DNA of 64,000 nt, from NCBI GenBank assembly GCA_023388075.1, contig JAEWGX010000117.1:1-64000 (forward strand), in the 5' to 3' direction. Below are positions 51,801 to 60,373 of this stretch, piece by piece. Below the pieces are notes generated by a model, which was given only the letters and a program-made list of their open reading frames with translations, was not told the origin of the DNA and did not search any database. The position numbers and the translations under genes are program-made. The DNA comes from Pseudomonadota bacterium (GTDB lineage Bacteria > Pseudomonadota > Gammaproteobacteria > Burkholderiales > Burkholderiaceae_E). Position 1 is the first letter of the stretch; every line of letters starts with the position of its first letter.

Positions 51801-52867
51801 GACCCGGTCCTGAGGATCCCGGCGGCCTCCTGCAGCGGCGCATCCGAGAAGCTGAACAGCACGCACTCGGCGCCGGCACTCATGACGAGCGTGGCCCAGG
51901 GCGGCACGACGAAGTGGTCCTTCGGCCCCACCCGGTAGGTCACCGGCTCGGCGTTGCCGGCCGGCGTGATGCCGACCTCGGCGTCGCCCTCGACCACGGA
52001 GAAGACGCGGCCGGCGGTGGTCCGGGTCGCCTTGGTGGCGAAGCCGCGCGGCAGCAGCTGCAACTGGGTCGCGATGGTGGGCATGGCATGGCCGCCGGTG
52101 AGCGGATTGACGTAGCGCAGCACCGTGCCGTATCCAGGGTCGAGCGGGGCGTGGGCGGCCAGATGCGCAAGCGCCTCGCGGCTGCGCGCGTACGGGTAGC
52201 AGAAGATCGGGCTGGTGCGACCGAACGGCGACAGTGGCTCCAACGGCAGCATGTTCGCGCCGTAGCGCGCGAGGCTGGTACCTTCGGCGCTGGTGACCTT
52301 CTGGCTGCGGGCGACGTCGTTCTCCGCAAAGCCGTTCTCGAAGAAGCCGATGATCGGGATGTCGAGGCCGTCGAGCCAGGTCACCGGCTCTTCGCCGTCG
52401 TTGCCGTGGTCGTGCCACGTCCAGCTCGGCGTGATGATGAAATCACCCGGATGCATGATGGTGCGCTCGCCGTTGACCGCGGTGTAGGCACCGTCGCCGT
52501 CCACCACGAAGCGCAGGGCCGACTGCACGTGGCGATGGCTCGGCGCCACCTCGCCCGGCAGGATCAGCTGCAGCCCGGCGTAGAGCGTGCCGGTCACCCG
52601 CGACTCGCCGCGCCAGCCGGGGTTCTCCAGTATCAAAACGCGGCGGATCGCTTCCTCGGCGGTGATCACGCGACCCGCCTCCTCCAGGAACGGCTTCACG
52701 TCGGCCCACCGCCAGTGCGCCGGCAGGCTGCGCACCGCGGGTTGCGGCGGCACCAGGGCGTGCAGCACCTCCCACAGCGGCGCGAGCCCGGCCGGACGCA
52801 TGCGGTCGTAGAGCTGCTGGCGTGCTCCGGTGGCGGGAACGGGGGATTCGATCGCGTCTCGCTTCAT
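51797..52867 (-). CDS. Gentisate 1,2-dioxygenase
   Basis: 356 aa, double cupin. It opens the ring of gentisate to maleylpyruvate. The N-terminal cupin has PSHRHVQSALRFVVDG with the two iron His, and PSWTWHDHGNDG with the third; the second cupin begins near TGGHAMPTIATQ. It is the first gene of a three-gene operon with the Rieske hydroxylase subunits; its stop overlaps the alpha subunit GTG start. Maleylpyruvate isomerase and hydrolase genes are not next to it; the FAH-family gene at 5692 is one candidate for the last step. Confidence 0.93.
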   Translation of the reverse strand: MKRDAIESPVPATGARQQLYDRMRPAGLAPLWEVLHALVPPQPAVRSLPAHWRWADVKPFLEEAGRVITAEEAIRRVLILENPGWRGESRVTGTLYAGLQLILPGEVAPSHRHVQSALRFVVDGDGAYTAVNGERTIMHPGDFIITPSWTWHDHGNDGEEPVTWLDGLDIPIIGFFENGFAENDVARSQKVTSAEGTSLARYGANMLPLEPLSPFGRTSPIFCYPYARSREALAHLAAHAPLDPGYGTVLRYVNPLTGGHAMPTIATQLQLLPRGFATKATRTTAGRVFSVVEGDAEVGITPAGNAEPVTYRVGPKDHFVVPPWATLVMSAGAECVLFSFSDAPLQEAAGILRTGS

Positions 52868-53133
52868 GGCATGGTCACCGCGTCATTGGAGCCTCGCCGT
52901 CGCCGGGCCGGCATGTGCCGCCCGGGCGCGGGGACCGGTGGATCGGTCGGGCCCCGCTGCATTGTAGACCCGGGGCGGAGGCGTTCCCCGGTGCCGCGGC
53001 TCGCCGACCGCCCGGCCACCGGATGGGGTGGTATCGTTACAGGTTGCAGGACGCCCCCTGCCGCCCTGGGCAGCCGCGTCCTGCCGTCATCGACGTCGAG
53101 CAGCGACGTCGCCACCCGATACGGAACATTGCC

Positions 53134-54471
53134 ATGACCATCCTGTCAGACCAGGTCCACCTCAAGCCCGACGATCTCGCCAGCTACTGGATGCCGTTCA
53201 CGGCGAACCGGCAGTTCAAGTCAGCGCCGCGCATGCTGGTGAAGGCGCAGGGCATGTACTACTGGGACGACCAGGGCCGCAAGGTGCTCGACGGCTTCTC
53301 CGGCATGTGGTGCTGCAACCTCGGCCACAACCATCCGCGCGTGGTCGAGGCGATCCGTTCCCAGGCGGCGGTGCTGGACTACGCGCCCCCGTTCCAGATG
53401 GCGCATCCGTTGCAGTTCGAGCTTGCCAACCGCGTCGCCAAGATCACGCCCGAGGGGCTCAACACGGTCTTCTACACCAACTCCGGCTCGGAGAGCGTCG
53501 ATACCGCGCTCAAGATCGCGCTCGCCTATCACCGCATGCGCGGTGAAGGATCCCGCGTGCGCCTGATCGGACGCCAGCGCGGCTACCATGGCGTCGGCTT
53601 CGGCGGCATCTCGGTCGGCGGCATGAGCGCCAACCGGAAGATGTTCGGCGCCATGCTGGGCGGCGTGGATCACCTGCCGCAGACCTGGAACCTGAAGGAG
53701 CAGGCGTTCAGCAAGGGCCAGCCGAGCTGGGGCGCTCAGCTGGCCGACGAGCTCGAGGCGCTGGTGGCGCTGCACGACGCCTCCACCATCGCGGCGGTGA
53801 TCGTCGAGCCCGTGGCGGGCAGCGCGGGCGTGCTGGTGCCGCCCGTGGGCTACCTGGAGCGGCTGCGCGAGATCTGCAGCCGGCACGGCATCCTGCTGAT
53901 CTTCGACGAGGTGATCACCGGTTTCGGTCGTCTCGGCAAGCCGTTCGCGTCCGAGTACTTCGGCATCCAGCCAGACGTGATCACCCTGGCCAAGGGCATC
54001 ACCTCGGGCACCGTGCCGATGGGTGCGGTGGTGGTGAAGGATGCCATCCGGGACGCCTTTATGAGCGGGCCGCCGCAGGCCATCGAGTTCTTCCACGGCT
54101 ACACCTACTCCGGCCATCCGCTCGCCTGCGCCGCGGGCATCGCCACCCAGGAGGCGTACCGCGAGGACGACCTCTTCAGTCGCGCGGCCTCCATCGCGCC
54201 GCACTTCGAATCCGCGATCCATTCGCTCAAGGGAACACGGCACGTGATCGACTGCCGCAACCTGGGGCTCATGGGCGCGATCGAGCTGCAGCCGCGCGAA
54301 GGCGCGCCGGGGGCGCGAGCCTTCGAGACATTCCTCAAGTGCTACGAGAAGGGCGTGCTCATCCGCACCACCGGCGACATCATCGCGCTCGCGCCGGCAC
54401 TCATCGCGCAGACGGAGGAGATCGAGCGCATGACGTCCACCGTCGCCGAGGTCCTCGCGACCATCGACTAG
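53134..54471 (+). CDS. Class III omega-amino acid (beta-alanine):pyruvate aminotransferase
   Basis: 445 aa PLP enzyme. The pattern YWMPFTANRQFKSAPRML at the N-terminus, GFSGMWCCNLGHNHPRV, FDEVITGFGRLG and the PLP-lysine block TLAKGITSGTVPMG match omega-amino-acid aminotransferases. It converts beta-alanine and pyruvate to malonate semialdehyde and alanine. It is divergent from the gentisate operon and is followed by a semialdehyde dehydrogenase gene, so the two probably form a beta-alanine disposal unit. It is close to the URC uracil genes, whose C3 products could enter here. Confidence 0.9.
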   Translation: MTILSDQVHLKPDDLASYWMPFTANRQFKSAPRMLVKAQGMYYWDDQGRKVLDGFSGMWCCNLGHNHPRVVEAIRSQAAVLDYAPPFQMAHPLQFELANRVAKITPEGLNTVFYTNSGSESVDTALKIALAYHRMRGEGSRVRLIGRQRGYHGVGFGGISVGGMSANRKMFGAMLGGVDHLPQTWNLKEQAFSKGQPSWGAQLADELEALVALHDASTIAAVIVEPVAGSAGVLVPPVGYLERLREICSRHGILLIFDEVITGFGRLGKPFASEYFGIQPDVITLAKGITSGTVPMGAVVVKDAIRDAFMSGPPQAIEFFHGYTYSGHPLACAAGIATQEAYREDDLFSRAASIAPHFESAIHSLKGTRHVIDCRNLGLMGAIELQPREGAPGARAFETFLKCYEKGVLIRTTGDIIALAPALIAQTEEIERMTSTVAEVLATID

Positions 54472-54565
54472 GAAGACGTCGGGTCGCAGGCCGCGCGTCC
54501 GTCGCCCGAGCGGGGCGGCCCGGTCTGCGAGCATCACGGATCCATCTAAGGAAACACGCAATCAC

Positions 54566-56047
54566 ATGACCGCATCAGCCACTACCGCGGGCGAGCGGCC
54601 GGCCACGCAGGCCGACGCCCCCTACGAGACTCTCTCCCTCTACATCGACGGCGAGTTCATCAGCAGCGGCCGCAAGACCCAGGACGTGCGCAATCCGGCC
54701 ACCGGCGAAGTCATCGGCAAGCTGCCGCATGCCACCCGCGAGGACCTGGACCGTGCGCTGGCGGCGGCCGCCCGCGCCTTCGAGACCTGGCGGCACAGCT
54801 CGCCGATGGAACGCAGCCGCATCCTGCGCAAGGTCGCGGAGCTCTCACGCGAGCAAGCCAAGGCGATCGGTCGCAACATCACCCTCGACATGGGCAAGAC
54901 GCTAGCGGAGAGCACCGGCGAGGTCGTGGCCTGCTCCGAGCACTGCGACTGGCACGCCGAGGAATGCCGCCGGATCTACGGTCGGGTGATCCCGCCGCGC
55001 CTGCCCAACGTGCGCCAGATGGTGCTGCGCGAGCCGGTCGGCGTGTGCGTCGCCTTCACGCCGTGGAACTTCCCGTTCAACCAGGCGATCCGCAAGATCG
55101 CCGCGGCGATCGGCGCCGGCTGCACCATCATCCTGAAGGGCCCGGAGGACGCGCCCAGCGCCGTCGTGGCGATCGCGCGCATGTTCCACGAGGCCGGCCT
55201 GCCGCCCGGCGTGCTGAACATCGTCTGGGGAGTTCCGGCGGAGATCTCGGACTACCTGGTCCGCTCGCCGATCGTGCGCAAGGTGTCCTTCACCGGCTCG
55301 GTACCGGTCGGCAAGCAGCTTGCTGCGCTGGCCGGCCAGCACATGAAGCGGGTCACGATGGAGCTGGGCGGCCATTCCCCCGCCATCGTCTTCGACGACG
55401 CGGACATCGACCGCGCGGCCAAGCTGCTCTCGGCCTTCAAGTTCCGCAACGCCGGCCAGGTCTGCGTCTCGCCCACCCGGTTCTATGTCCAGGAGAAGGT
55501 CTATGACCGCTTCCTCTCGGCCTTCCTGGAGCATGCCCGCAAGGTGAAGGTCGGCAGCGGCCTCGATCCGGAGTCGAGCATGGGCCCGCTCGCGCACGAG
55601 CGGCGCCTGCCGGCGATGGAGGAGTTCGTCGCGGATTCGCGCAAGCGGGGCGGCCGCATCGAGCTGGGCGGCGAGCGCATCGGCAGCGTCGGCAACTTCT
55701 TCGCTCCTACCATCCTGACGGGGGTGCCCGACGACAGCCTCGTGATGACCACCGAGCCGTTCGGCCCCATCGCGCCGTGCGCGCCGTTCAAGGACGTGGA
55801 CGAGGTGCTCAAGCGCGCCAACTCGCTGCCGTACGGGCTTTCCTCGTACGTCTTCACCACCTCCACCAGGAACGCGCTCGCGGCGCAGAACGGCATCGAA
55901 GCCGGGATGGTGAACATCAACCACTTCGGCCAGGCACTGGCCGAGACGCCCTTCGGCGGCGTCAAGGACAGCGGCATCGGTTCCGAAGGCGGGATGGAGA
56001 CGTTCGACGGGTACCTCAATACCAAGTTCGTCACGCAGATGGACTGA
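54566..56047 (+). CDS. Aldehyde dehydrogenase family protein, GabD-like (succinate/malonate semialdehyde)
   Basis: 493 aa. TPWNFPFNQAIRKIA, the NAD motif FTGSVPVGKQL, MELGGHSPAIVFDDAD (general base Glu) and NAGQVCVSPTRF (nucleophile Cys) are intact. The NAG-QVC-VSPTR pattern is like succinate-semialdehyde dehydrogenases. In this context the substrate may be malonate semialdehyde made by the upstream aminotransferase, but the methylmalonate-type signature was not seen. AAGGAAA lies before the ATG. Confidence 0.9.
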   Translation: MTASATTAGERPATQADAPYETLSLYIDGEFISSGRKTQDVRNPATGEVIGKLPHATREDLDRALAAAARAFETWRHSSPMERSRILRKVAELSREQAKAIGRNITLDMGKTLAESTGEVVACSEHCDWHAEECRRIYGRVIPPRLPNVRQMVLREPVGVCVAFTPWNFPFNQAIRKIAAAIGAGCTIILKGPEDAPSAVVAIARMFHEAGLPPGVLNIVWGVPAEISDYLVRSPIVRKVSFTGSVPVGKQLAALAGQHMKRVTMELGGHSPAIVFDDADIDRAAKLLSAFKFRNAGQVCVSPTRFYVQEKVYDRFLSAFLEHARKVKVGSGLDPESSMGPLAHERRLPAMEEFVADSRKRGGRIELGGERIGSVGNFFAPTILTGVPDDSLVMTTEPFGPIAPCAPFKDVDEVLKRANSLPYGLSSYVFTTSTRNALAAQNGIEAGMVNINHFGQALAETPFGGVKDSGIGSEGGMETFDGYLNTKFVTQMD

Positions 56048-56259
56048 CGCGTCGCCCTCGTCGCGCCGGTAGCCTCGTCGTCAGCGCTTCCGCCGAAGGA
56101 GCGCGCACCCGACCGGTGCCGCTCTCGTCGCGGGGCGGCCCCGCCCGCTCCCCGTAGGCATGCCCGGCCAGCCGTTCCGACCGACGGTCGGCCGGCCTCG
56201 CGCGCACGTGATATTGCGCATGGCGCCTGCAGCCTGCGTCGGTATGCTGGCTCGACGTC

Positions 56260-58665
56260 ATGGAACAGACCGCCACCCATCCGCCTCAGGTCGCCCGAGG
56301 CCCCGCATCGGTCCTGGACACGTTGCGCCAGGCCGTGCTCGTGGGCCTGCGGCGGATCGTCCGGCGGTCGCTTGCCGAGACGATCGACGAGCTGCTGGAG
56401 AAGCTGATCGCCGCGGTCACGTGGCAGGAGCGCCAGGCTATCGATGCCGCGCTCGACCTGCTGCGCAACGGGCGCGACGGCGTCGAGGCGAGCTTCGAGC
56501 GCGCGTTCGCCGAGCGCTGGGCACAGGTCACCAGCGCGGCGGAGGATTCGCCGTCGGCGGGCGGAATGCGACCGTCCATCGGCTTGGCGGACTTGGCGCT
56601 GGTCGACGACAGCGCGATCGGCGAGCGGCTCGCGTTGGGACGCGTCGCGGCGCGGTCGCGCCGCCGCATGGACGAGGAGCAGGTCGACGGCCTGCGCGCC
56701 CGCTTCGGCGAGCTGCTCGGCCGCGACTGGTTCGCGGACGACGATCATCCGCTCGCGCCGGACCTGGTGTTCGAAGCGCTCTGCAAGGCGCTCGCCCCCT
56801 TCGGCCAGGTGCGCACGGTCCATTTCCTGCTCGAGGCGCTCGAGCCGCGTGTAAGCACCGAGCTGGCCGTGCTGCACGCCGAGATCAACCGGCAGCTGGT
56901 CGAGCTCGGCGTCCTTCGGGAGATACGCTACCGGGTGGCGAAGCCGACCGGGTCGCAGGCGGGCGGGCAGCCGCTCCTGCCGGCCGAGGGCGAGGCGCCC
57001 GATGCCGTGCCAGCGGCGCACGGGCCGGCCTCGCCGTCGTTGTCGTCGCCAACTTCCTCGTCGTTTCCATCTTCCTCGTCGTCCGCGCCACCCGGGGATT
57101 TCGTCGGCCGGGTCCAGGCAGCGGTCGACCAGGACGAGCCCGGCATTCCGTCGCCGATGCCGGCGGAGCAGGTCGCCAACCTGGTTGGCCAGCTCGGGCA
57201 GCGGATCCCGGCCGCCCAGGGCGCGGCCACGCGGTACCTGAGCGATCCGGCGCGGTTCGCGAACAGCGCGGCGGACGCGCAGCCGCCCAGCGACCGGCTG
57301 ATGGCCGCGCTGAGCGGCCTGCAGGCAAGCCAGCCTGCGGCGGGACAGGATGTCGCGACGCAGGCATCGACCGCCCGCGCGGTATCGAGCGCTGTCGCGC
57401 GCGAGCATGGGTCGCCGCTCGAGCGCCTGATCATCGAGACGGTATCGCTGGTCTTCGAGCACGTCTACGAAGACGAGGCGATCTCCGACGCCATCAAGCA
57501 GCAGTTGCTGCGACTGCAGGTCGCCGCGTTCAAGGCGGCGCTGATCGATCCGAGCTTCTTCGCGCGGCCGGAGCATCCGATGCGCCGGCTGATCGACCGC
57601 ATCGCCGAGATCGGCTCCGATCCCGACTTCGAGAATGCCGCCGGCACGCCGCTGGTCGCCGACGTCGCCGCGCTGGTGACAGGCGTTCTCGCGGACTTCG
57701 ATCGCGACCTCGAGGTGTTCGGGCAGGCGCTGGAGCGGCTCGACGGCATCGTTCAGGCGGAAACCGAGCGTCGCGCCGCCCGGCTCGCGAAGATCGCGGC
57801 AGCAGCCCAGAAGGCCGAGGCGCTCGAGCGCGCGCGCGAGCGCGTCCGTGCGGAGCTGGGCGCGCTGCTCGACGCGGACTGCCCCGAGTTCGTCTGCCGC
57901 TTCGTCGAGCAGTCGTGGAGCGAGGTGCTTTCACGCATCTCGACCGGTGCCGAGTTCGCGCCGTTCGACGAGTCGCGCGCCCGCCGCGTGGTGCAGACGC
58001 TGCGCTGGAGCGTGGCGCCGAAGGCGCCCGCGGAGATCGCGACGCTCGCTGCGGAGTTGCCGCAGCTGATCGCGGATCTCTCCCGGGGGCTGTCGTTCAT
58101 TGCGCTCAGCTCGGCCGAGCGCGAGCTCTTCTTCAGCGAGCTGCTTGCCTGGCATGGCGCCACGATCGAGGATGCCAAGCGGGCAGGGCGCATGGCCGCG
58201 GCGAACGGCATCGCGCCTCAGGTCGATTCGCTGGCGGGCCCGGCCGGCGCGCCGCCGGCTCCGCTGCGCGCGCCCGAGGCGCCGGCGCCGGCAGCGGCGG
58301 CAGGCGATCGGGCGGGCACGACGGGCGACGATGCGTCGTCCGGGAGTGGGCCGGAAGCGACCTCCCGGGACGATGACGGAAAGGCTCCGGCGGAGGAGCC
58401 GATTGCCGGGGACGACACGGTCGAGCACCTCGGCCTGACGAATGGCAGCGAGGTGGAGCTCACCGGGCCGCGGGGCGAGCGCAAGCGCTTCAAGGTAGGC
58501 TGGATGAGCCCCCGGCGCAGCGTCTTCATCTTCTCGCGCTATCCGCGCGATCACTGGACCGTGCGTCGTCCGGTGCTGAACTCGCTGTTCGAGCAGGGCA
58601 CCCTGCGCCTGGTGGCGCGCCTGCCGGAGACCCGGGTCGCGATCGATCGACTGAGCGCGCGCTGA
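56260..58665 (+). CDS. DUF1631 family protein
   Basis: 801 aa, function unknown. The N-terminus (VLVGLRRIVRRSLAETIDELLEKL) and the middle (HPMRRLIDRIAEIGSDPDFEN) match the DUF1631 family of betaproteobacteria and gammaproteobacteria. A Ser/Pro-rich linker (about residues 258-280) and an Ala/Pro/Gly-rich linker (about 650-705) separate three helical or small beta blocks. The last about 80 residues look like a compact beta domain, possibly PilZ-like. The ATG at 56260 has no ribosome-binding site; a TATGCT at 56243-56248 suggests a very short leader. Confidence 0.85.
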   Translation: MEQTATHPPQVARGPASVLDTLRQAVLVGLRRIVRRSLAETIDELLEKLIAAVTWQERQAIDAALDLLRNGRDGVEASFERAFAERWAQVTSAAEDSPSAGGMRPSIGLADLALVDDSAIGERLALGRVAARSRRRMDEEQVDGLRARFGELLGRDWFADDDHPLAPDLVFEALCKALAPFGQVRTVHFLLEALEPRVSTELAVLHAEINRQLVELGVLREIRYRVAKPTGSQAGGQPLLPAEGEAPDAVPAAHGPASPSLSSPTSSSFPSSSSSAPPGDFVGRVQAAVDQDEPGIPSPMPAEQVANLVGQLGQRIPAAQGAATRYLSDPARFANSAADAQPPSDRLMAALSGLQASQPAAGQDVATQASTARAVSSAVAREHGSPLERLIIETVSLVFEHVYEDEAISDAIKQQLLRLQVAAFKAALIDPSFFARPEHPMRRLIDRIAEIGSDPDFENAAGTPLVADVAALVTGVLADFDRDLEVFGQALERLDGIVQAETERRAARLAKIAAAAQKAEALERARERVRAELGALLDADCPEFVCRFVEQSWSEVLSRISTGAEFAPFDESRARRVVQTLRWSVAPKAPAEIATLAAELPQLIADLSRGLSFIALSSAERELFFSELLAWHGATIEDAKRAGRMAAANGIAPQVDSLAGPAGAPPAPLRAPEAPAPAAAAGDRAGTTGDDASSGSGPEATSRDDDGKAPAEEPIAGDDTVEHLGLTNGSEVELTGPRGERKRFKVGWMSPRRSVFIFSRYPRDHWTVRRPVLNSLFEQGTLRLVARLPETRVAIDRLSAR

Positions 58666-58828
58666 TCGAGCGACGCCATCGCAGCCGGCCGGGGCGGCCA
58701 CTCGCTTCCATTCTTGCCGTCCGTTCCGCGGATCGTGCCGTTCATACGCCAGGCCGGCCCCGGGGAGGCCGTCCAACGGCATCCTTGGCGATGGTCGGCG
58801 CGCGGCGAGATTGGCCGCCGCGGCAGTG

Positions 58829-58847
58829 TTTGCGTTAACATTGTAAA
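58829..58847. promoter_or_regulatory. AT-rich partial palindrome before the LacI-type regulator
   Basis: TTTGC (58829-58833) and GTAAA (58843-58847) form an inverted pair with one mismatch around GTTAAC in an AT-rich stretch 30-50 nt before the start. It is a likely operator or promoter core. Confidence 0.35.
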
Positions 58848-58875
58848 AAGAAGAAAACTTCTCGAGGCGCAGGCG

Positions 58876-59895
58876 GTGTCAAGGAACATTGCGGCGGGAG
58901 CACGGGTGCGGTTGGCCGATGTCGCGGCAGCGGCAGGCGTGTCGGCAATGACCGTCTCGCGTGCGCTGCACGAACCGTCGCGGCTTCATCCGCACACGCT
59001 GGGCGTGATCCTCGCCAAGGTGAAGGAGCTCGGCTACGTGCCGAACGAAAGCGCGCGCGCCCTGGTATCGAGCCGCAGCCGCATCGTCGGCGCGATCGTC
59101 CCGACGCTTTCCTACTCCGTCTATGCCGGCACCCTGCAGGGTCTCTCCGATGCCCTGCGCGGCGCCGGCTACGAGCTCGTGCTGGGCGACAGCGGCTACA
59201 GCGCCGAGCGCGAGCTGTCGCTCGTCAAGGCGTTCATCGGGCGGGGCGTGGACGCGATGGTGCTGACAGGCGTCGAGCACGTGCCCGCGGCTCGCGAGCT
59301 GGTCCACCGACACGGGCTTCCGGTCGCCGAGATCTGGGATCTCGCGAGTGCGCCTCTCGGGCTGGTGGTGGGCTTCTGCAACCGAAGCGCCGGGGCCGCG
59401 GCCGGTGAGCTCCTCGCCTCCATCGACCGCCGGCGTTGGGCCTTCATCGGGTGCGAGCCGGCCCTGGAGCACCGCTCGCGCAAGCGGATGGACGGCTTGC
59501 GCCGCGCGGCCCGTGACGCCGGCCGGCCGCCGCCGGTGGAGTGCTTCGTGACCGATCCGATGTCCATCGATGGTGCCCGCAGGGCCGCCGCCGATCTGCT
59601 CTCGCGCGCGCCAGATATCGATGCGGTCTTCTGCGCGAACGATCTGCTCGCCTGCGCGCTGCTCCAGGTGGCGCGGCGCACCGGGCGCACGGTGCCTGAC
59701 GACCTCGCCCTTGTCGGATTCGGCGATTTCGACGTGGCGCTCATCGCGGACCCCGCGCTCACCACCATCCGGGTGCCGGGCTACCGCATGGGCCAGGTCG
59801 CGGCCGAATCGCTGCTGGCGCAGCTCGACCACGACGAACCGCCGGTGGCCCCGATCGACCTCGGCTTCGAGGTGGTCCGCCGGGAGACGGCGTGA
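58876..59895 (+). CDS. LacI-family transcriptional regulator
   Basis: 339 aa. The N-terminal helix-turn-helix VRLADVAAAAGVSAMTVSRAL (about 10-30) and hinge LGYVPNESARALVS are typical, followed by a sugar-binding-type effector domain with DAVFCANDLLACALLQ and VGFGDFDVALIADP. The closest named group is the GntR-type (gluconate) LacI regulators. GTG at 58876 with GAGG 8 nt upstream is the chosen start; the frame is open upstream. The nearest catabolic genes are the kinase and enolase paralogue 1.3 kb downstream, which are possible targets. Confidence 0.9.
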   Translation: MSRNIAAGARVRLADVAAAAGVSAMTVSRALHEPSRLHPHTLGVILAKVKELGYVPNESARALVSSRSRIVGAIVPTLSYSVYAGTLQGLSDALRGAGYELVLGDSGYSAERELSLVKAFIGRGVDAMVLTGVEHVPAARELVHRHGLPVAEIWDLASAPLGLVVGFCNRSAGAAAGELLASIDRRRWAFIGCEPALEHRSRKRMDGLRRAARDAGRPPPVECFVTDPMSIDGARRAAADLLSRAPDIDAVFCANDLLACALLQVARRTGRTVPDDLALVGFGDFDVALIADPALTTIRVPGYRMGQVAAESLLAQLDHDEPPVAPIDLGFEVVRRETA

Positions 59896-59924
59896 GGGCG
59901 CCCGCGACAGATGGTCCCGCGGGG

Positions 59925-59953
59925 CTGACACTGATCCAGTCTTAGACTAAAAT
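59925..59953 (+). promoter_or_regulatory. Promoter and operator of the Xre/RES toxin-antitoxin operon
   Basis: A -35 box CTGACA (59925-59930) and -10 box TAAAAT (59948-59953) are separated by 17 bp. A palindrome GTCTTAGAC (59939-59947) fills the spacer next to the -10, the usual place for antitoxin autorepression. The antitoxin ATG lies 6 nt after the -10. Confidence 0.65.
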
Positions 59954-59959
59954 AGACAA

Positions 59960-60373
59960 ATGATCCCATTACAGACTTCTGACGCTGCAACTCCGCAACT
60001 GGCCGACCTGAGCGCCGCCGGCATTCGCGCGTTCACCCGCATCGCGCAGCTCTGGGGCCTGACCGTGGACGAGCAGTTGCAGTTGCTCGGCGCGCCGGCC
60101 CGTTCCACCTTCTTCGCCTGGCGCAAGCATCCGGAGCGGGCAAGCCTTCCGAAGGACACCCTGGAGCGCATCTCCAATCTGCTCGGGATCTACAAGTCGC
60201 TGCAGATCCTCTTTCCGGATACCGGCGCGGCGGACGCGTGGATCCGCAAGCCCAATGCGGCGCCCATCTTCGGCGGCAGGAGCGCGCTCGAGCGCATGCT
60301 GGCCGGCAACGTGAGCGACCTGAACGCGGTCCGCCGCTACCTGGATTCGGTGCGAGGCGGGGGCTGGTCTTGA
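59960..60373 (+). CDS. Xre/MbcA/ParS-type antitoxin (DUF2384)
   Basis: 137 aa. An N-terminal helix-turn-helix (about 20-60, with LWGLTVDEQLQLLG and STFFAWRK) is followed by the toxin-binding DUF2384 domain (LERISNLLGIYKSLQILFPD and PNAAPIFGGRSALERML). It should neutralise the RES toxin and repress its own operon. The stop overlaps the toxin TTG start (TTGA). There is no ribosome-binding site; the ATG sits at the predicted transcription start, so the message is probably leaderless. Confidence 0.93.
   Translation: MIPLQTSDAATPQLADLSAAGIRAFTRIAQLWGLTVDEQLQLLGAPARSTFFAWRKHPERASLPKDTLERISNLLGIYKSLQILFPDTGAADAWIRKPNAAPIFGGRSALERMLAGNVSDLNAVRRYLDSVRGGGWS

Noticed and set aside
56130..56144. Hairpin GCGGGG-CGG-CCCCGC as a terminator after the semialdehyde dehydrogenase gene
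   Set aside because: Stem is only 6 bp and no T-tract follows on either strand; kept out of the feature list.
57031..57093. Serine-codon repeat in the DUF1631 gene as a microsatellite of interest
   Set aside because: It is a short imperfect Ser/Pro linker; there is no perfect repeat unit that would suggest phase variation.
60238..60369. Longer ATG start for the RES toxin inside the antitoxin gene
   Set aside because: The extra 44 residues overlap the antitoxin in another frame and are Arg/Gln-rich; the TTG overlapping the antitoxin stop has a good ribosome-binding site.
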